Source: Demequina gelatinilytica
GTDB lineage: Bacteria > Actinomycetota > Actinomycetes > Actinomycetales > Demequinaceae
Direction: 5' to 3'
DNA length: 64,000 bases
Assembly: GCF_000971115.1 (NCBI RefSeq)
Contig: NZ_BBLV01000008.1
Location: 1-64,000 of the forward strand
The notes beneath the pieces are model-generated. The model did no database searches, was not told the DNA's origin, and saw nothing but the letters and a program-made list of their open reading frames with translations. Below are positions 8,558-16,744 of the stretch, in pieces. The position numbers and the translations under genes are program-made. How positions within the stretch are numbered: the stretch's first letter is position 1; each line of letters opens with the position of its first letter.

Positions 8558-10155
8558 GCCGTCCCTCCCTGCCGGGGCTCGCCCTGCTGCTGCTGCTGTT
8601 GCTGCTGCTGGCCGTGCTCGATGTCGTCGGGGTGCGCGGCCTGCGGCACGGCGGCGATGCCGCCGAGCTCGACGCGGGACTCGGGGGGCGGCGTGGAGCG
8701 GCCGCGCTGGCGTTCGCCGCCGAGCACCCACGTGTCCTTGGAGCCGCCGCCCTGCGACGAGTTGACGATGAGCTGGCCGCGCGCGAGGGCGACGCGGGTG
8801 AGGCCGCCGGGCAGCACCCAGACGTCGTCGCCGTCGTTGATCGCGAAGGGACGCAGGTCCACGTGGCGCGGCTCGAGGCCGTCGTCGGTCAGCGTCGGCA
8901 CCGTGCTGAGCTGGACGACGGGCTGCGCGATCCAGCCGCGGGGGTCCTCGAGGATGCGGGCACGGGCCTCGTCGAGCTCGGAGCGCGAGGCCTTGGGCCC
9001 GATGATGACCCCCTTGCCTCCCGCGCCGTCGACCGGCTTCACCACCAGCTCGTCGAGGCGGTCCATGACCTCCTCGCGGGCCTCCTCCTCCTCGAGACGC
9101 CACGTGTCCACGTTGGGCAGGATCGGGTCCTCCCCCAGGTAGTAGCGCGTGAGCTCGGGCATGTAGGTGTAGATCAGCTTGTCGTCCGCCACGCCGTTGC
9201 CGATCGCGTTCGCGATGGTGACGTTGCCCAGGCGAGCCGCGTGGACCAGACCGGGCGCCCCCAGCGCGGAGTCGGGGCGGAAGGCCACCGGGTCCAGGTA
9301 GTCGTCGTCGACGCGGCGGTAGATGACGTCGACGCGCCGGCGTCCCGCGGTGGTGCGCATGTAGACGCGCCCGTTGTGGGTCTCCAGGTCGCGGCCCTCG
9401 ACGAGCTCGACGCCCATGGTCCGCGCGAGCAGCGAGTGCTCGTAGTACGCGCTGTTGAACACGCCCGGCGTGAGCACCACGATGGTGGGGTCGTCGATGT
9501 CCCCGGGCGCGCATCGTGTCAAGGCGGCGCGCAGGCGCTGCGAGTACTCGAGCACGGGCCGCACGCCCATCGCACCGAACATGTCGGGGAACATCTGCGA
9601 CATCGCGCGACGGTTCGACAGGACGTAGCTCACGCCGGACGGCACACGCACGTTGTCCTCGAGCACGCGCCAGATGCCGTGCTGATCGCGCACCAGGTCG
9701 ATGCCGGACACGTGGGCCCGCACCCCGTTCGCCGGGTCGATGCCGGCGGCCGAGCGGTAGAAGTACTGCGAGGTCGCGATGAGACGACGCGGCACCAGGC
9801 CGTCGTTGACGCAGTGCTGCGAGCCGTACACATCCGCGAGGAAGGCCTCGAGCGTCCGCACGCGCTGCGCGACACCCGGGGAGATGATGTCCCACTCCTC
9901 GCCACCGACCACGCGCGGGACGATGTCGAGAGGGAAGGGCCGCTCCTCGCCCGCATGGTCGAACGTGACGCCCTGCGCGAGGTAGGTCGACGCGAGCGCC
10001 TCCGCCCTCGAGTAGAGGTCGTCGCCCGACATGCGGTCGATCTCGGTGTACACGCGCCGGTAGGGGTCGCGCACCTTGCCGTCGAGATCGACGGCCTCGT
10101 CCCACGCCTGAACCGGCTGGTAGCCGGTCCACGGTGTGTGCTGATCGGCGGTCAT
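8551..10155 (-). CDS. Circularly permuted type 2 ATP-grasp protein (predicted peptide ligase) with poly-Gln tail
   Basis: 534 aa. Family motifs: GVTFDHAGEERPFPLDIVPR, a DGLVPRRLI segment, ANGVRAHVSGIDLVRD, VRVPSGVSYVLSNR, and the nucleotide-binding KPVDGAGGKGVIIGP. The protein should use ATP to join an acyl group to an amine, by analogy with the amidoligase ATP-grasps. The partner and product are unknown. The C-terminal tail (about residues 485-534) is low complexity and carries nine consecutive Gln before the stop. The gene leads the operon with alpha-E and transglutaminase genes. The message is probably leaderless, since TATGGT lies six bases before the ATG. It is divergent from the PH-domain gene, and a 14-bp palindrome lies between them. 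Confidence 0.93.
   Translation of the reverse strand: MTADQHTPWTGYQPVQAWDEAVDLDGKVRDPYRRVYTEIDRMSGDDLYSRAEALASTYLAQGVTFDHAGEERPFPLDIVPRVVGGEEWDIISPGVAQRVRTLEAFLADVYGSQHCVNDGLVPRRLIATSQYFYRSAAGIDPANGVRAHVSGIDLVRDQHGIWRVLEDNVRVPSGVSYVLSNRRAMSQMFPDMFGAMGVRPVLEYSQRLRAALTRCAPGDIDDPTIVVLTPGVFNSAYYEHSLLARTMGVELVEGRDLETHNGRVYMRTTAGRRRVDVIYRRVDDDYLDPVAFRPDSALGAPGLVHAARLGNVTIANAIGNGVADDKLIYTYMPELTRYYLGEDPILPNVDTWRLEEEEAREEVMDRLDELVVKPVDGAGGKGVIIGPKASRSELDEARARILEDPRGWIAQPVVQLSTVPTLTDDGLEPRHVDLRPFAINDGDDVWVLPGGLTRVALARGQLIVNSSQGGGSKDTWVLGGERQRGRSTPPPESRVELGGIAAVPQAAHPDDIEHGQQQQQQQQQGEPRQGGTAC
8584..8610 (-). repeat. CAG trinucleotide tract encoding nine glutamines
   Basis: Nine in-frame CAR codons (eight CAG, one CAA) near the 3' end of the ATP-grasp gene. 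Being a triplet repeat, length change would alter tail length without breaking the frame or the overlap with the alpha-E gene. Confidence 0.9.
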
Positions 10156-10161
10156 AACGTC

Positions 10162-10167
10162 ACCATA
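10162..10167 (-). promoter_or_regulatory. -10 box (TATGGT) of leaderless ATP-grasp operon
   Basis: TATGGT-GACGTT-ATG: a TANNNT box six bases from the start codon, without a ribosome binding site. Confidence 0.5.
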
Positions 10168-10192
10168 GCGAGGGCATGTTTCCCAAGGGTCA

Positions 10193-10206
10193 CGGACACG
10201 TGTCCG
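10193..10206. promoter_or_regulatory. Perfect 14-bp palindrome between divergent promoters
   Basis: CGGACACGTGTCCG is identical on both strands and lies near the middle of the 103-bp gap between the ATP-grasp operon and the PH-domain gene. It is about 25 bp upstream of one -10 box and 40 bp upstream of the other, a position suited to a shared activator or repressor. The protein is unknown. Confidence 0.55.
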
Positions 10207-10246
10207 GTCGCGATCACGGCTCTGTCGCGGACGCCCCCGCGCCTGC

Positions 10247-10252
10247 TACGTT
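10247..10252 (+). promoter_or_regulatory. -10 box (TACGTT) of leaderless PH-domain gene
   Basis: TACGTT is followed by six bases and ATG at 10259, with no ribosome binding site. Confidence 0.5.
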
Positions 10253-10258
10253 CGCGCC

Positions 10259-10792
10259 ATGGCCTACCCGCGCAACCTGCTGGCCCCCGACGAGGAGATC
10301 GTCGTCGACGCCCGCCCCCACTGGAAGGCGCTCATCGGCGCCGTGCTGTCCGCGATCGTCGGGATCGCGGTGATCGGCCTCGCCTGGTGGTGGGTCGCAT
10401 CGGTCGACTACGCGGACCTCGCGGAGACGAGCATCGGCGTCGCGGCGGGCGTGATCGCGGCCGTCCTCATCGGCTGGTTCGCGGCGGCACCTTTCATCCG
10501 CTGGTCCACCACGCACTTCGTCATCACGGACCGTCGGGTCATCTTCCGCACGGGGGTGCTCACCAAGTCCGGGATCGACATCCCGCTCGCACGCGTCAAC
10601 ACGGTGCAGTTCCGCCACGGCCTGATCGACCGCATGTTCCGCACCGGCACGCTCATCATCGAGTCGGCGTCCGACGACCCCCTCGAGTTCGACGACATCC
10701 CGGACGTCGAGAAGGTCCATGCGCTGCTGTACCACGAGCTGCTCGACGAGCTCGACGGCGATGACGAGCCCCGGGGCACCCGCACCGCCTGA
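10259..10792 (+). CDS. Bacterial PH-domain (bPH2/YdbS-like) membrane protein
   Basis: 177 aa. Two hydrophobic helices (about residues 25-47 and 58-80) precede a bPH2 domain (about 82-160). The domain shows the family motifs TTHFVITDRRVI, KSGIDIPLARVNTV and GTLIIESAS. The C-terminus is acidic. It should sit in the membrane with the PH domain in the cytosol; no activity is known for this family. The ATG at 10259 follows a -10 box by six bases. It is transcribed away from the ATP-grasp operon and toward the molybdate genes, and its 3' end lies 40 bp before the TOBE regulator, which has its own -10 box. Confidence 0.9.
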   Translation: MAYPRNLLAPDEEIVVDARPHWKALIGAVLSAIVGIAVIGLAWWWVASVDYADLAETSIGVAAGVIAAVLIGWFAAAPFIRWSTTHFVITDRRVIFRTGVLTKSGIDIPLARVNTVQFRHGLIDRMFRTGTLIIESASDDPLEFDDIPDVEKVHALLYHELLDELDGDDEPRGTRTA

Positions 10793-10819
10793 TCCCTTGT
10801 CGCGCCGCATCTGCGGCGT

Positions 10820-10825
10820 TAGCCT
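10820..10825 (+). promoter_or_regulatory. -10 box (TAGCCT) of leaderless TOBE regulator / modABC operon
   Basis: TAGCCT lies seven bases before the ATG at 10833, with no ribosome binding site. It probably drives the regulator plus modABC. Confidence 0.45.
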
Positions 10826-10832
10826 CGGCCAC

Positions 10833-11234
10833 ATGCCGCATCTGCGTATCTCCGAGGCCGCCGCGCTCGTCGGCGTCAGCGACGACACCATCCGCCGTTG
10901 GATCGAGGCCGAGCAGGTCCCCACCTCGCGGGACGATGCGGGCCGCACCGTGGTCGACGGCGTGGACGTGGCCGCCTACGCGGCGCGCGCGAGCGCACCC
11001 GACGACCCGACCGACGTCGTCCGCTCGGCGCGCAACCGCTTCACCGGGATCGTCACGCGCGTGCTCGTCGACGGGGTGATGGCGCAGGTGGACCTCCAGT
11101 GCGGCAGGCACCGCGTGGTGTCGCTCATGAGCGCCGAGGCCGCGCGCGAGCTGGGCCTCGAGCCCGGCTCGGTGGCGACGGCCGTGGTCAAGGCCACCAC
11201 GGTCATCGTCGAGACCCCCACGGCACGCGCATGA
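10833..11234 (+). CDS. MerR/excisionase-type HTH plus TOBE (Mop) domain molybdate-binding regulator
   Basis: 133 aa. Residues about 2-50 form a helix-turn-helix of the MerR/Xis kind ([20 protein letters not shown]). Residues about 65-130 form a Mop/TOBE domain ([39 protein letters not shown]), which binds molybdate or tungstate. By analogy with ModE it should sense molybdate and control modABC, although the HTH type differs from E. coli ModE. The start is the ATG after a -10 box; the longer reading frame upstream is out of phase with any signal. Its stop overlaps modA as ATGA. Confidence 0.88.
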   Translation: MPHLRISEAAALVGVSDDTIRRWIEAEQVPTSRDDAGRTVVDGVDVAAYAARASAPDDPTDVVRSARNRFTGIVTRVLVDGVMAQVDLQCGRHRVVSLMSAEAARELGLEPGSVATAVVKATTVIVETPTARA

Positions 11235-11992
11235 GGGGGCTCGCCTCCGCCGCCTCCGCCGCGTTGGCCGCGGCATGCGCGCTGTCGCTCGCCGCATGCG
11301 CCCCCGAGACGGACGCCGCCGCCGGCGACCGCACCCTCACCGTGCTCGCCGCCGCCTCGCTCGCGGATGTGCTCGAGCCCATCGCGGCCGACTTCGAGAA
11401 CGAGCATCCCGGCGTCGACGTGGTCACCTCCTACGCCGGGTCCTCGGACCTCGCGGCACAGATCCTCGAGGGGGCGCCGGCGGACGTGTTCGCCTCCGCC
11501 GACGAGGCGAACATGGACAAGGTCGCGGACCTGGTCGCCGGGACGCCCGCGGTCTTCGCGACCAACACGCTCACGATCGTGGTGCCCGAGGGCGACCCGA
11601 TGGGGATCGAGGATCTCGCCTCGTTCGCCGCGCCAGGCATCGTCTCCGTGATCTGCGCGCCCCAGGTGCCGTGCGGCGCGGCGACCGCGACCGTCGCCGC
11701 GCGCGCCGGCGTGACGCTCTCCCCCGCCTCGGAGGAGGCGAGCGTCACCGATGTCCTGGGCAAGGTCGCGTCCGGCCAGGCCGACGCGGGCATCGTCTAC
11801 GTCACCGACGTCGCGCGGGCCGAGGGCGTCGAGGCCGTGCCGATCGAGGGTGCCGAGGCCGTGGTCAACCGCTACCCCGCCGCCGCGATGGCGGGCGCGG
11901 CGGAGCCCGAGCTCGCTGCGGCCTTCGTCGACCACCTGTCCGCGCAGGCGGCGCGCAAGGCGCTCTCCGACGCAGGGTTCGGGACGCCGTGA
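11231..11992 (+). CDS. modA: Molybdate ABC transporter substrate-binding lipoprotein
   Basis: 253 aa. A lipoprotein signal (about residues 1-20, lipobox LSLAAC) anchors it outside the membrane. The mature part starts with [17 protein letters not shown] and contains [24 protein letters not shown], both typical of ModA/WtpA binding proteins. A C-terminal motif ([13 protein letters not shown]) is also standard. It should capture molybdate for ModBC. It starts inside the regulator stop (ATGA) and ends in a GTGA overlap with modB, so the operon is tightly coupled. Confidence 0.95.
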   Translation: MRGLASAASAALAAACALSLAACAPETDAAAGDRTLTVLAAASLADVLEPIAADFENEHPGVDVVTSYAGSSDLAAQILEGAPADVFASADEANMDKVADLVAGTPAVFATNTLTIVVPEGDPMGIEDLASFAAPGIVSVICAPQVPCGAATATVAARAGVTLSPASEEASVTDVLGKVASGQADAGIVYVTDVARAEGVEAVPIEGAEAVVNRYPAAAMAGAAEPELAAAFVDHLSAQAARKALSDAGFGTP

Positions 11993-12768
11993 GCGGGCCT
12001 CGCTGGCTGGTGCCGCTCGCGCTGCTCGGGGCCCTCCTGGTCGCCGCGCCGCTGGTGGGGCTCATGGCGCGCGCGAGCTGGGGCGAGCTGTGGACGCTCA
12101 TCACGGCACCGGAGTCGCTCGAGGCCCTCGCGCTGAGCCTGCGCACCGCGGTCGCGTCGACCCTGCTCGTCATCGTGCTGGGGGTGCCGCTCGGCTTCGC
12201 GCTGCGAGCGGTGCACGGCCGCGTCCGCGCCGGGCTGCGCGCCGTGCTGCTCGCGCCGCTGGTGCTGCCGCCCGTGGTCGGCGGCCTCGCGCTCCTCTAC
12301 GCGTTCGGGCGTCGCGGGCTCATCGGGGCGCCGCTGGAGGACGCCGGTATCTCCGTGGCGTACACGACGGCGGCGGTGGTGCTCGCCCAGACGTTCGTGG
12401 CGATGCCGTTCATGGTGGTGTCGATCGAGTCCGCGCTCGCCGCGCACGGCGAGAGGCGCGAGGCCATCGCCGCGACGCTGGGCGCGTCGCGCACGCGGAT
12501 CCTCGCGAGGATCACGCTGCCGGCGCTGGGCCCCGCCCTCGCGACCGGCGCGGTGCTCGCCTTCGCCCGCGCCCTCGGGGAGTTCGGGGCGACGCTCACG
12601 TTCGCCGGCTCTCTCGCGGGCGTGACAAGGACCGCGCCGCTCGAGATCTACCTCGCGCGCGAGACCGATCCGGATGCCGCCGTGGCCTTGTCGCTCGTGC
12701 TGCTCGTGGTCGCGGTCGCGGTGGTCGCGATCGCGTACCGGCCCGCGGCCACGCGAGGCCTCCGATGA
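11989..12768 (+). CDS. modB: Molybdate ABC transporter permease
   Basis: 259 aa with about five or six hydrophobic helices. The cytoplasmic EAA loop is seen as [21 protein letters not shown] (about residues 159-179), and [13 protein letters not shown] is a strong ModB signature. GTG at 11989 overlaps the modA stop. It forms the membrane channel that pairs with ModC. Confidence 0.95.
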   Translation: MSGPRWLVPLALLGALLVAAPLVGLMARASWGELWTLITAPESLEALALSLRTAVASTLLVIVLGVPLGFALRAVHGRVRAGLRAVLLAPLVLPPVVGGLALLYAFGRRGLIGAPLEDAGISVAYTTAAVVLAQTFVAMPFMVVSIESALAAHGERREAIAATLGASRTRILARITLPALGPALATGAVLAFARALGEFGATLTFAGSLAGVTRTAPLEIYLARETDPDAAVALSLVLLVVAVAVVAIAYRPAATRGLR

Positions 12769-13787
12769 GGCTCGAGGCCCGCGTCACCGTGCTCGCGAGG
12801 GGCGTCGATGCGACCGTGTCGGTGGGCGCGGGCCGCACGCTCGCGGTGCTCGGGCCCAACGGAGCCGGGAAGTCGACCGTGCTCGAGGCGCTCGCCGACG
12901 TCACCCGACCCGACCGCGCGAGCGTCACGCTCGATGGGCGGGAGCTCGCCGGGCCGCGGCGGCGCGCCGCGGTGCCGGCCCGCCGGCGCGGCATGGTGCT
13001 GCTGTCGCAGGACGATGCGCTGTTCCCCATGAGCGTGCTCGACAACGTCGCGTTCGGGCCGCGGTCGGCCGGGCGGGGCGACGCGATCGCGATCGCCCGC
13101 GAGCAGCTCGCGCGGGTGGGCTGCGAGGACCTCGCGGAACGTCGGCCGGGCGAGCTGTCGGGCGGTCAGGCGCGACGCGTCGCGATCGCCCGCGCGCTCG
13201 CCGCCGATCCGCGGGTGCTGCTGCTCGACGAGCCGTTCGCGGGGCTCGACGTCGAGGCCGCATCGTCCATCCGTGCGCTCCTGCGCACCCTCCTGGCGGA
13301 CGTCACCACGGTCCTCACCACGCACGACGCCCTCGACGCCCACACGCTCGCGGACGATGTGGCCGTGATGGAGTCGGGCCGCGTGGTCGAGCACGGGACC
13401 GCCGCGGACGTGCTGGCGCGACCGCGCACACGCTTCGCGGCGCGCATGGCAGGTCGGGTGCTGATCGAGGGCACGATGCGCGGCGGACGCCTCGCGCTCG
13501 ACGGCGGGTCGAGTGTGCCCGTCGCAGGAGGTCCGGGCGCCGGATCGCGCGCGGCGATCGCGGTGCATCCCGCGGCGATCCCGGTCGCGCTCGACTCGCC
13601 CGCGCGCGCCGGCGAGCATGCGTGGGTGATGGAGGACGTGGTCACGCTCGAGCCGCGCGGCGACCACGTGCGCGCGCACGGCGCCGTGGTCTCCGCGGAC
13701 GTCGACCCGGCCTTCGCGGCCACGCTCGCGGTGGGGACGCGGATCTGGTGCGGGGTGCCGCGCGGGCTGCCCGCGTACGCCTTGTGA
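12765..13787 (+). CDS. modC: Molybdate ABC transporter ATP-binding protein
   Basis: 340 aa. Walker [10 protein letters not shown] (about residues 30-38), signature LSGGQARR (about 128), Walker [13 protein letters not shown] (about 150) and the switch His in TTHDALDAH are all present. The C-terminal 100 residues form a divergent TOBE/MOP-like domain usual in ModC. It powers uptake of molybdate. Its start overlaps modB as ATGA. An 81-bp gap follows before mog/moaB, containing an imperfect palindrome (TGAGAGCAAGCGCTCA) and a -10 box. Confidence 0.95.
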   Translation: MRLEARVTVLARGVDATVSVGAGRTLAVLGPNGAGKSTVLEALADVTRPDRASVTLDGRELAGPRRRAAVPARRRGMVLLSQDDALFPMSVLDNVAFGPRSAGRGDAIAIAREQLARVGCEDLAERRPGELSGGQARRVAIARALAADPRVLLLDEPFAGLDVEAASSIRALLRTLLADVTTVLTTHDALDAHTLADDVAVMESGRVVEHGTAADVLARPRTRFAARMAGRVLIEGTMRGGRLALDGGSSVPVAGGPGAGSRAAIAVHPAAIPVALDSPARAGEHAWVMEDVVTLEPRGDHVRAHGAVVSADVDPAFAATLAVGTRIWCGVPRGLPAYAL

Positions 13788-13856
13788 GAGCAAGCGCTCA
13801 CTCCGCCGGACCTGCACGTGTCAGGGCGACGCAATCGCGACGAAACAGCGGGTTCG

Positions 13857-13862
13857 TACACT
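13857..13862 (+). promoter_or_regulatory. -10 box (TACACT) of leaderless mog/moaB operon
   Basis: TACACT-GACGGC-ATG: six bases from the start codon, no ribosome binding site. It suggests that moaB-moaE-moaA can be transcribed apart from modABC. Confidence 0.5.
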
Positions 13863-13868
13863 GACGGC

Positions 13869-14366
13869 ATGTCCCCCGTCCTCGCCGGCGTGAGCATCGC
13901 CGTCATCACCGTGTCCGACCGCTCCGCTGCGGGCGCGCGGGACGACGCGACCGGACCCGTGCTCGCTGACCGCCTCGCGGCCGCCGGGGCCGAGGTCATG
14001 AGGTCCCTGGTACCCGACCAGATCGAGGAGATCCGGCACGCGCTGGCGGGCGCCGTCTCCGCCGGCGCCCGCGTGGTGCTCACCACCGGCGGGACCGGGA
14101 TCGGGCCGCGCGACGTCACCCCCGAGGCCACCGGCGCCCTGCTGGGACGGCAGCTCCCCGGGATCCCCGAGCTGCTGCGGCAGCGCGACGCGCATCTCAC
14201 GCCCGCGGTCGCGCTGTCGCGCGGGCTCGCCGGCGTCACCACGGGGTCCCCCGCGGCGCTGGTGATCAACCTGCCCGGCTCCGTCCGCGCGGTCGAGTCG
14301 GCGCTCGCGGTGCTGCCTGGGCTCATCGCACACGCCGTGGCGCAGCTCGACGGGGGCGACCACTGA
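13869..14366 (+). CDS. moaB: Molybdopterin adenylyltransferase (MogA/MoaB family)
   Basis: 165 aa. It activates molybdopterin by adenylation before molybdenum insertion by MoeA. Family motifs: VITVSDRSAAG (residues about 13-23), TTGGTGIGPRDVTPEAT (about 75-91), and GSPAALVINLPGS (about 135-147). ATG at 13869 is chosen for its position after a -10 box. The stop overlaps the moaE start by one base (TGATG). Confidence 0.93.
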   Translation: MSPVLAGVSIAVITVSDRSAAGARDDATGPVLADRLAAAGAEVMRSLVPDQIEEIRHALAGAVSAGARVVLTTGGTGIGPRDVTPEATGALLGRQLPGIPELLRQRDAHLTPAVALSRGLAGVTTGSPAALVINLPGSVRAVESALAVLPGLIAHAVAQLDGGDH

Positions 14367-14785
14367 TGCCCGCGATCGCCGCGGTGTCCGGCGACCCGCT
14401 CTCGCTCGACGCCCACGTCGCGGCCGTCTCGGGTCCGGCGCGCGGCGCCGTCACGACCTTCGTCGGGCTGGTGCGCGACCATGACCCCTCGGTCGAGGGC
14501 GAGGTGGTGGCGCTCGAGTACTCGGCGCATCCCGACGCGGCCGCGGTGCTTGCCCGCATCGTCGCCGAGGTGGAGGCTGCGCACGGGGCCGTGCTCGCGC
14601 TCACGCACCGCGTGGGCCTCCTGGGCGTGGGAGAGCCCGCGATCGTCGCGGCGGCCGCCTCCGCGCATCGTGCCGAGGCCTTCGCGGCCTGCCGGGACGC
14701 GGTCGAACGCGTCAAGGCGGAGGTCCCGGTGTGGAAGCGCGAGGTCCTCGCCGACGGGTCGCACACGTGGGTGGGGATCGCATGA
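14366..14785 (+). CDS. moaE: Molybdopterin synthase catalytic (large) subunit
   Basis: 139 aa. With MoaD it inserts two sulfurs into cyclic pyranopterin to make molybdopterin. Visible family features: GAVTTFVGLVRDHD (about 28-41), LEYSAHPDAA, AVLALTHRVGLLGVGEPAIVAA, and the active-site Lys region VERVKAEVPVWKRE (about 112-125). It overlaps moaB by one base and moaA by four. Its partner MoaD is encoded in the opposite arm of the island (18170-18412). Confidence 0.96.
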   Translation: MPAIAAVSGDPLSLDAHVAAVSGPARGAVTTFVGLVRDHDPSVEGEVVALEYSAHPDAAAVLARIVAEVEAAHGAVLALTHRVGLLGVGEPAIVAAAASAHRAEAFAACRDAVERVKAEVPVWKREVLADGSHTWVGIA

Positions 14786-15792
14786 CCGCGCCCGCGGCCC
14801 CGGGCCTGGTCGACCGCTTCGGGCGCGTGCATCGCGACCTGAGGATCTCGCTCACCGACAGGTGCTCGCTGCGCTGCACCTACTGCATGCCGGCCGACGG
14901 CGTGCCGTGGCTCGCCTCGCAGACCCTGCTCTCGACGGACGAGCTGGTGCGGCTCGCGCGCGTCGCCGTCTCGCTGGGCGTGCGCGAGGTGCGCCTCACC
15001 GGAGGCGAGCCGCTGCTGCGGCCCGATGTGGTCGACGTGGTGGCCGCGCTCGCGTCGATCGCCACGCCGGACGGGCCGTTGGACCTCTCGCTCACCACGA
15101 ACGCGCTGCGGCTGCCCGCGCTCGCCGCCCCGCTGCGCGATGCCGGGCTCGACCGCGTCAACATCTCGCTCGACACGCTCCAGCGCGGGCGCTTCCTCGA
15201 GCTCACCCGCCGCGACCGGCTCGCCGACACCCTGGCCGGGATCGAGGCCGCACGGGCGGTGGGCTTCGCGCCCGTGAAGCTCAACGCGCTGATCATGCGC
15301 GGGGTCAACGACGACGAGATCGCGGATCTGGTCTCGTTCGCCGTGGAGCGAGGCCTCGAGATGCGCTTCATCGAGCACATGCCCCTCGACGGGGGCCACA
15401 CGTGGCGCCGCGAGGAGATGGTGACGGGCGAGGAGATCCTCGCCGCGGTGTCCGCGCGCTACGCCCTCGAGCCGCTTGGGCATGACGGCGCGGCGCCTGC
15501 CTCGCTGTTCCGCATCGCCGGGACCTCCGCGACGGTCGGCGTCATCGCCTCGGTGACGCGCGCGTTCTGCGACAGGTGCGACCGCGTGCGGCTCACCGCC
15601 GACGGACAGTTCCGCAACTGCCTCTTCGCGCACGACGAGTCCGACCTGCGGTCGCTGCTGCGCGACGGGGCGGACGATGCGCGGCTCGCGTCCGCGATGC
15701 AGGCGTGCGTCGCGCTCAAGAAGCCGGGCCACGGGATCGACGACCCTTCCTTCGTGCAGCCCTCCCGGCCCATGAGCGCGATCGGGGGCTGA
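14782..15792 (+). CDS. moaA: GTP 3',8-cyclase (radical SAM) for molybdenum cofactor
   Basis: 336 aa. It starts Moco synthesis from GTP. The radical-SAM cluster motif is CSLRCTYC (about residues 29-36), followed by the SAM-binding RLTGGEPLLRPD. The second 4Fe-4S cluster cysteines lie near the end (AFCDRCDRVRL and FRNCLF). The conserved C-terminal Gly-Gly is intact (SAIGG). ATG at 14782 overlaps the moaE stop. The gene ends six bases from the convergent GyrI-like gene. Confidence 0.97.
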   Translation: MTAPAAPGLVDRFGRVHRDLRISLTDRCSLRCTYCMPADGVPWLASQTLLSTDELVRLARVAVSLGVREVRLTGGEPLLRPDVVDVVAALASIATPDGPLDLSLTTNALRLPALAAPLRDAGLDRVNISLDTLQRGRFLELTRRDRLADTLAGIEAARAVGFAPVKLNALIMRGVNDDEIADLVSFAVERGLEMRFIEHMPLDGGHTWRREEMVTGEEILAAVSARYALEPLGHDGAAPASLFRIAGTSATVGVIASVTRAFCDRCDRVRLTADGQFRNCLFAHDESDLRSLLRDGADDARLASAMQACVALKKPGHGIDDPSFVQPSRPMSAIGG

Positions 15793-15798
15793 GCGCGG

Positions 15799-16416
15799 CT
15801 ACGCCGGCGCAACCGGCTGGCGGAGGATCGTGCGGAGCCTCTCGGGTGCCACCTTGCGGAAGTCGCTGAGGTAGATCTCGTGGTGCCGGCCGGCCATGGC
15901 GAGCCCCTGGTCGGCGATCTGCGCGTGCATGCGCTCCAGGACCGGGCCCTCATCGTCGAACGAGCCGAGGTGGAGCGTCTGCAGGCAGCGCCCCTCCTCG
16001 AGCGCCTCGACGCGGACATCGTCGAGGCGCGCCGGGGCGTCCTTCGCCCCCGCCGCCGTGATCGCCCGCTCGATCAGCGCATCGTCCACCCAGTCGGGCT
16101 GGAGGATCATGAGCGTCCAATCCCACGCGGACTTGTCGCGGCGCGAGGTGAACGCGGTCATGTCGGGTGCGCTCCACAGGCCCTCGAGGGGCATCACGAC
16201 GTAGTCGCGGCCCAGCTCCTGCTTGGATGCGAACTTCGCCTTGTAGGCGACGGGGAAGATCGCCTCGATCGCCCGCGAGAAGGCGTCCGACGTGTTCGGG
16301 TCGCCGTGGCCGTCGACCATGAGGTAGCGAGTGCGCTCCACGGTGAGCTCGCGGATCACGTCGCGCTTGGCCCGGTAGGAGTCGAGCGTCTTCTTGAGGT
16401 CGACCTTGTCGGGCAT
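15799..16416 (-). CDS. GyrI-like small-molecule-binding domain protein
   Basis: 205 aa. Matches the stand-alone GyrI-like family (DKVDLKKTL near the start, RYLMVDGHGDPN, an LEGLWSAPD segment, YLSDFRK near the end). These proteins bind small molecules; no substrate can be named here. The reading frame is open for a further 354 bases upstream through a 7-bp tandem array, but that part encodes only a Gly/Pro/Leu/Trp repeat and there is no start signal, so the ATG at 16416 is preferred. A CAGAGT box seven bases upstream is a weak leaderless promoter candidate. Confidence 0.8.
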   Translation of the reverse strand: MPDKVDLKKTLDSYRAKRDVIRELTVERTRYLMVDGHGDPNTSDAFSRAIEAIFPVAYKAKFASKQELGRDYVVMPLEGLWSAPDMTAFTSRRDKSAWDWTLMILQPDWVDDALIERAITAAGAKDAPARLDDVRVEALEEGRCLQTLHLGSFDDEGPVLERMHAQIADQGLAMAGRHHEIYLSDFRKVAPERLRTILRQPVAPA

Positions 16417-16553
16417 ACGTACGACTCTGCCACGGACGTCCGCGGTTGCGCTCGGGACAGCCGACCCTTCCGGAAGGACGACGCCTCGCCTGGGACGATG
16501 CGCCCGGCGCGCGACAGCGAGGAGCTCGACGGCCACGAGAGGCTGAGCGGCCG

Positions 16554-16644
16554 GCCGCGGGCCGCGGGCCGCAGGCCGCAGGCCGCAGGGCCCAGGGCCC
16601 AAGGCCCAAGGCCCAAGGCCCAAGGCCCAAGGCCCAAGGCCCAG
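16554..16644. repeat. 13-unit array of 7-bp tandem repeats
   Basis: Exactly 13 consecutive heptamers: GCCGCGG twice, GCCGCAG three times, GGCCCAG once, GGCCCAA six times, GGCCCAG once. No unit is broken. The array lies between the divergent GyrI-like and DUF222/HNH genes, about 100 bp before the HNH start. Its stepwise variant order suggests growth by slippage. Confidence 0.95.
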
Positions 16645-16689
16645 GGTAGCGATGTCCCCAGCCCAGAGAACCGCGAGTTTTTCCCCGTT

Positions 16690-16703
16690 TACCAGGGTGG
16701 ATA
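16690..16703 (+). repeat. 14-bp element shared with the other DUF222/HNH leader (copy 1)
   Basis: TACCAGGGTGGATA, 41 bp before the start of the HNH gene. The identical 14-mer occurs at 57398-57411, upstream of the second DUF222/HNH gene, but there in the opposite orientation relative to the gene. T/C-rich TTTTTCC precedes copy 1 and TTTCCAC precedes copy 2, making each an imperfect dyad. Confidence 0.7.
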
Positions 16704-16744
16704 TCCGGGCCCCAGTGTCAGACCCGGGTGGTTGACTTGCAGGT

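Noticed and set aside
16554-16644. Heptamer array as a CRISPR
   Set aside because: Units are 7 bp and contiguous with no spacers, and no cas genes are present.
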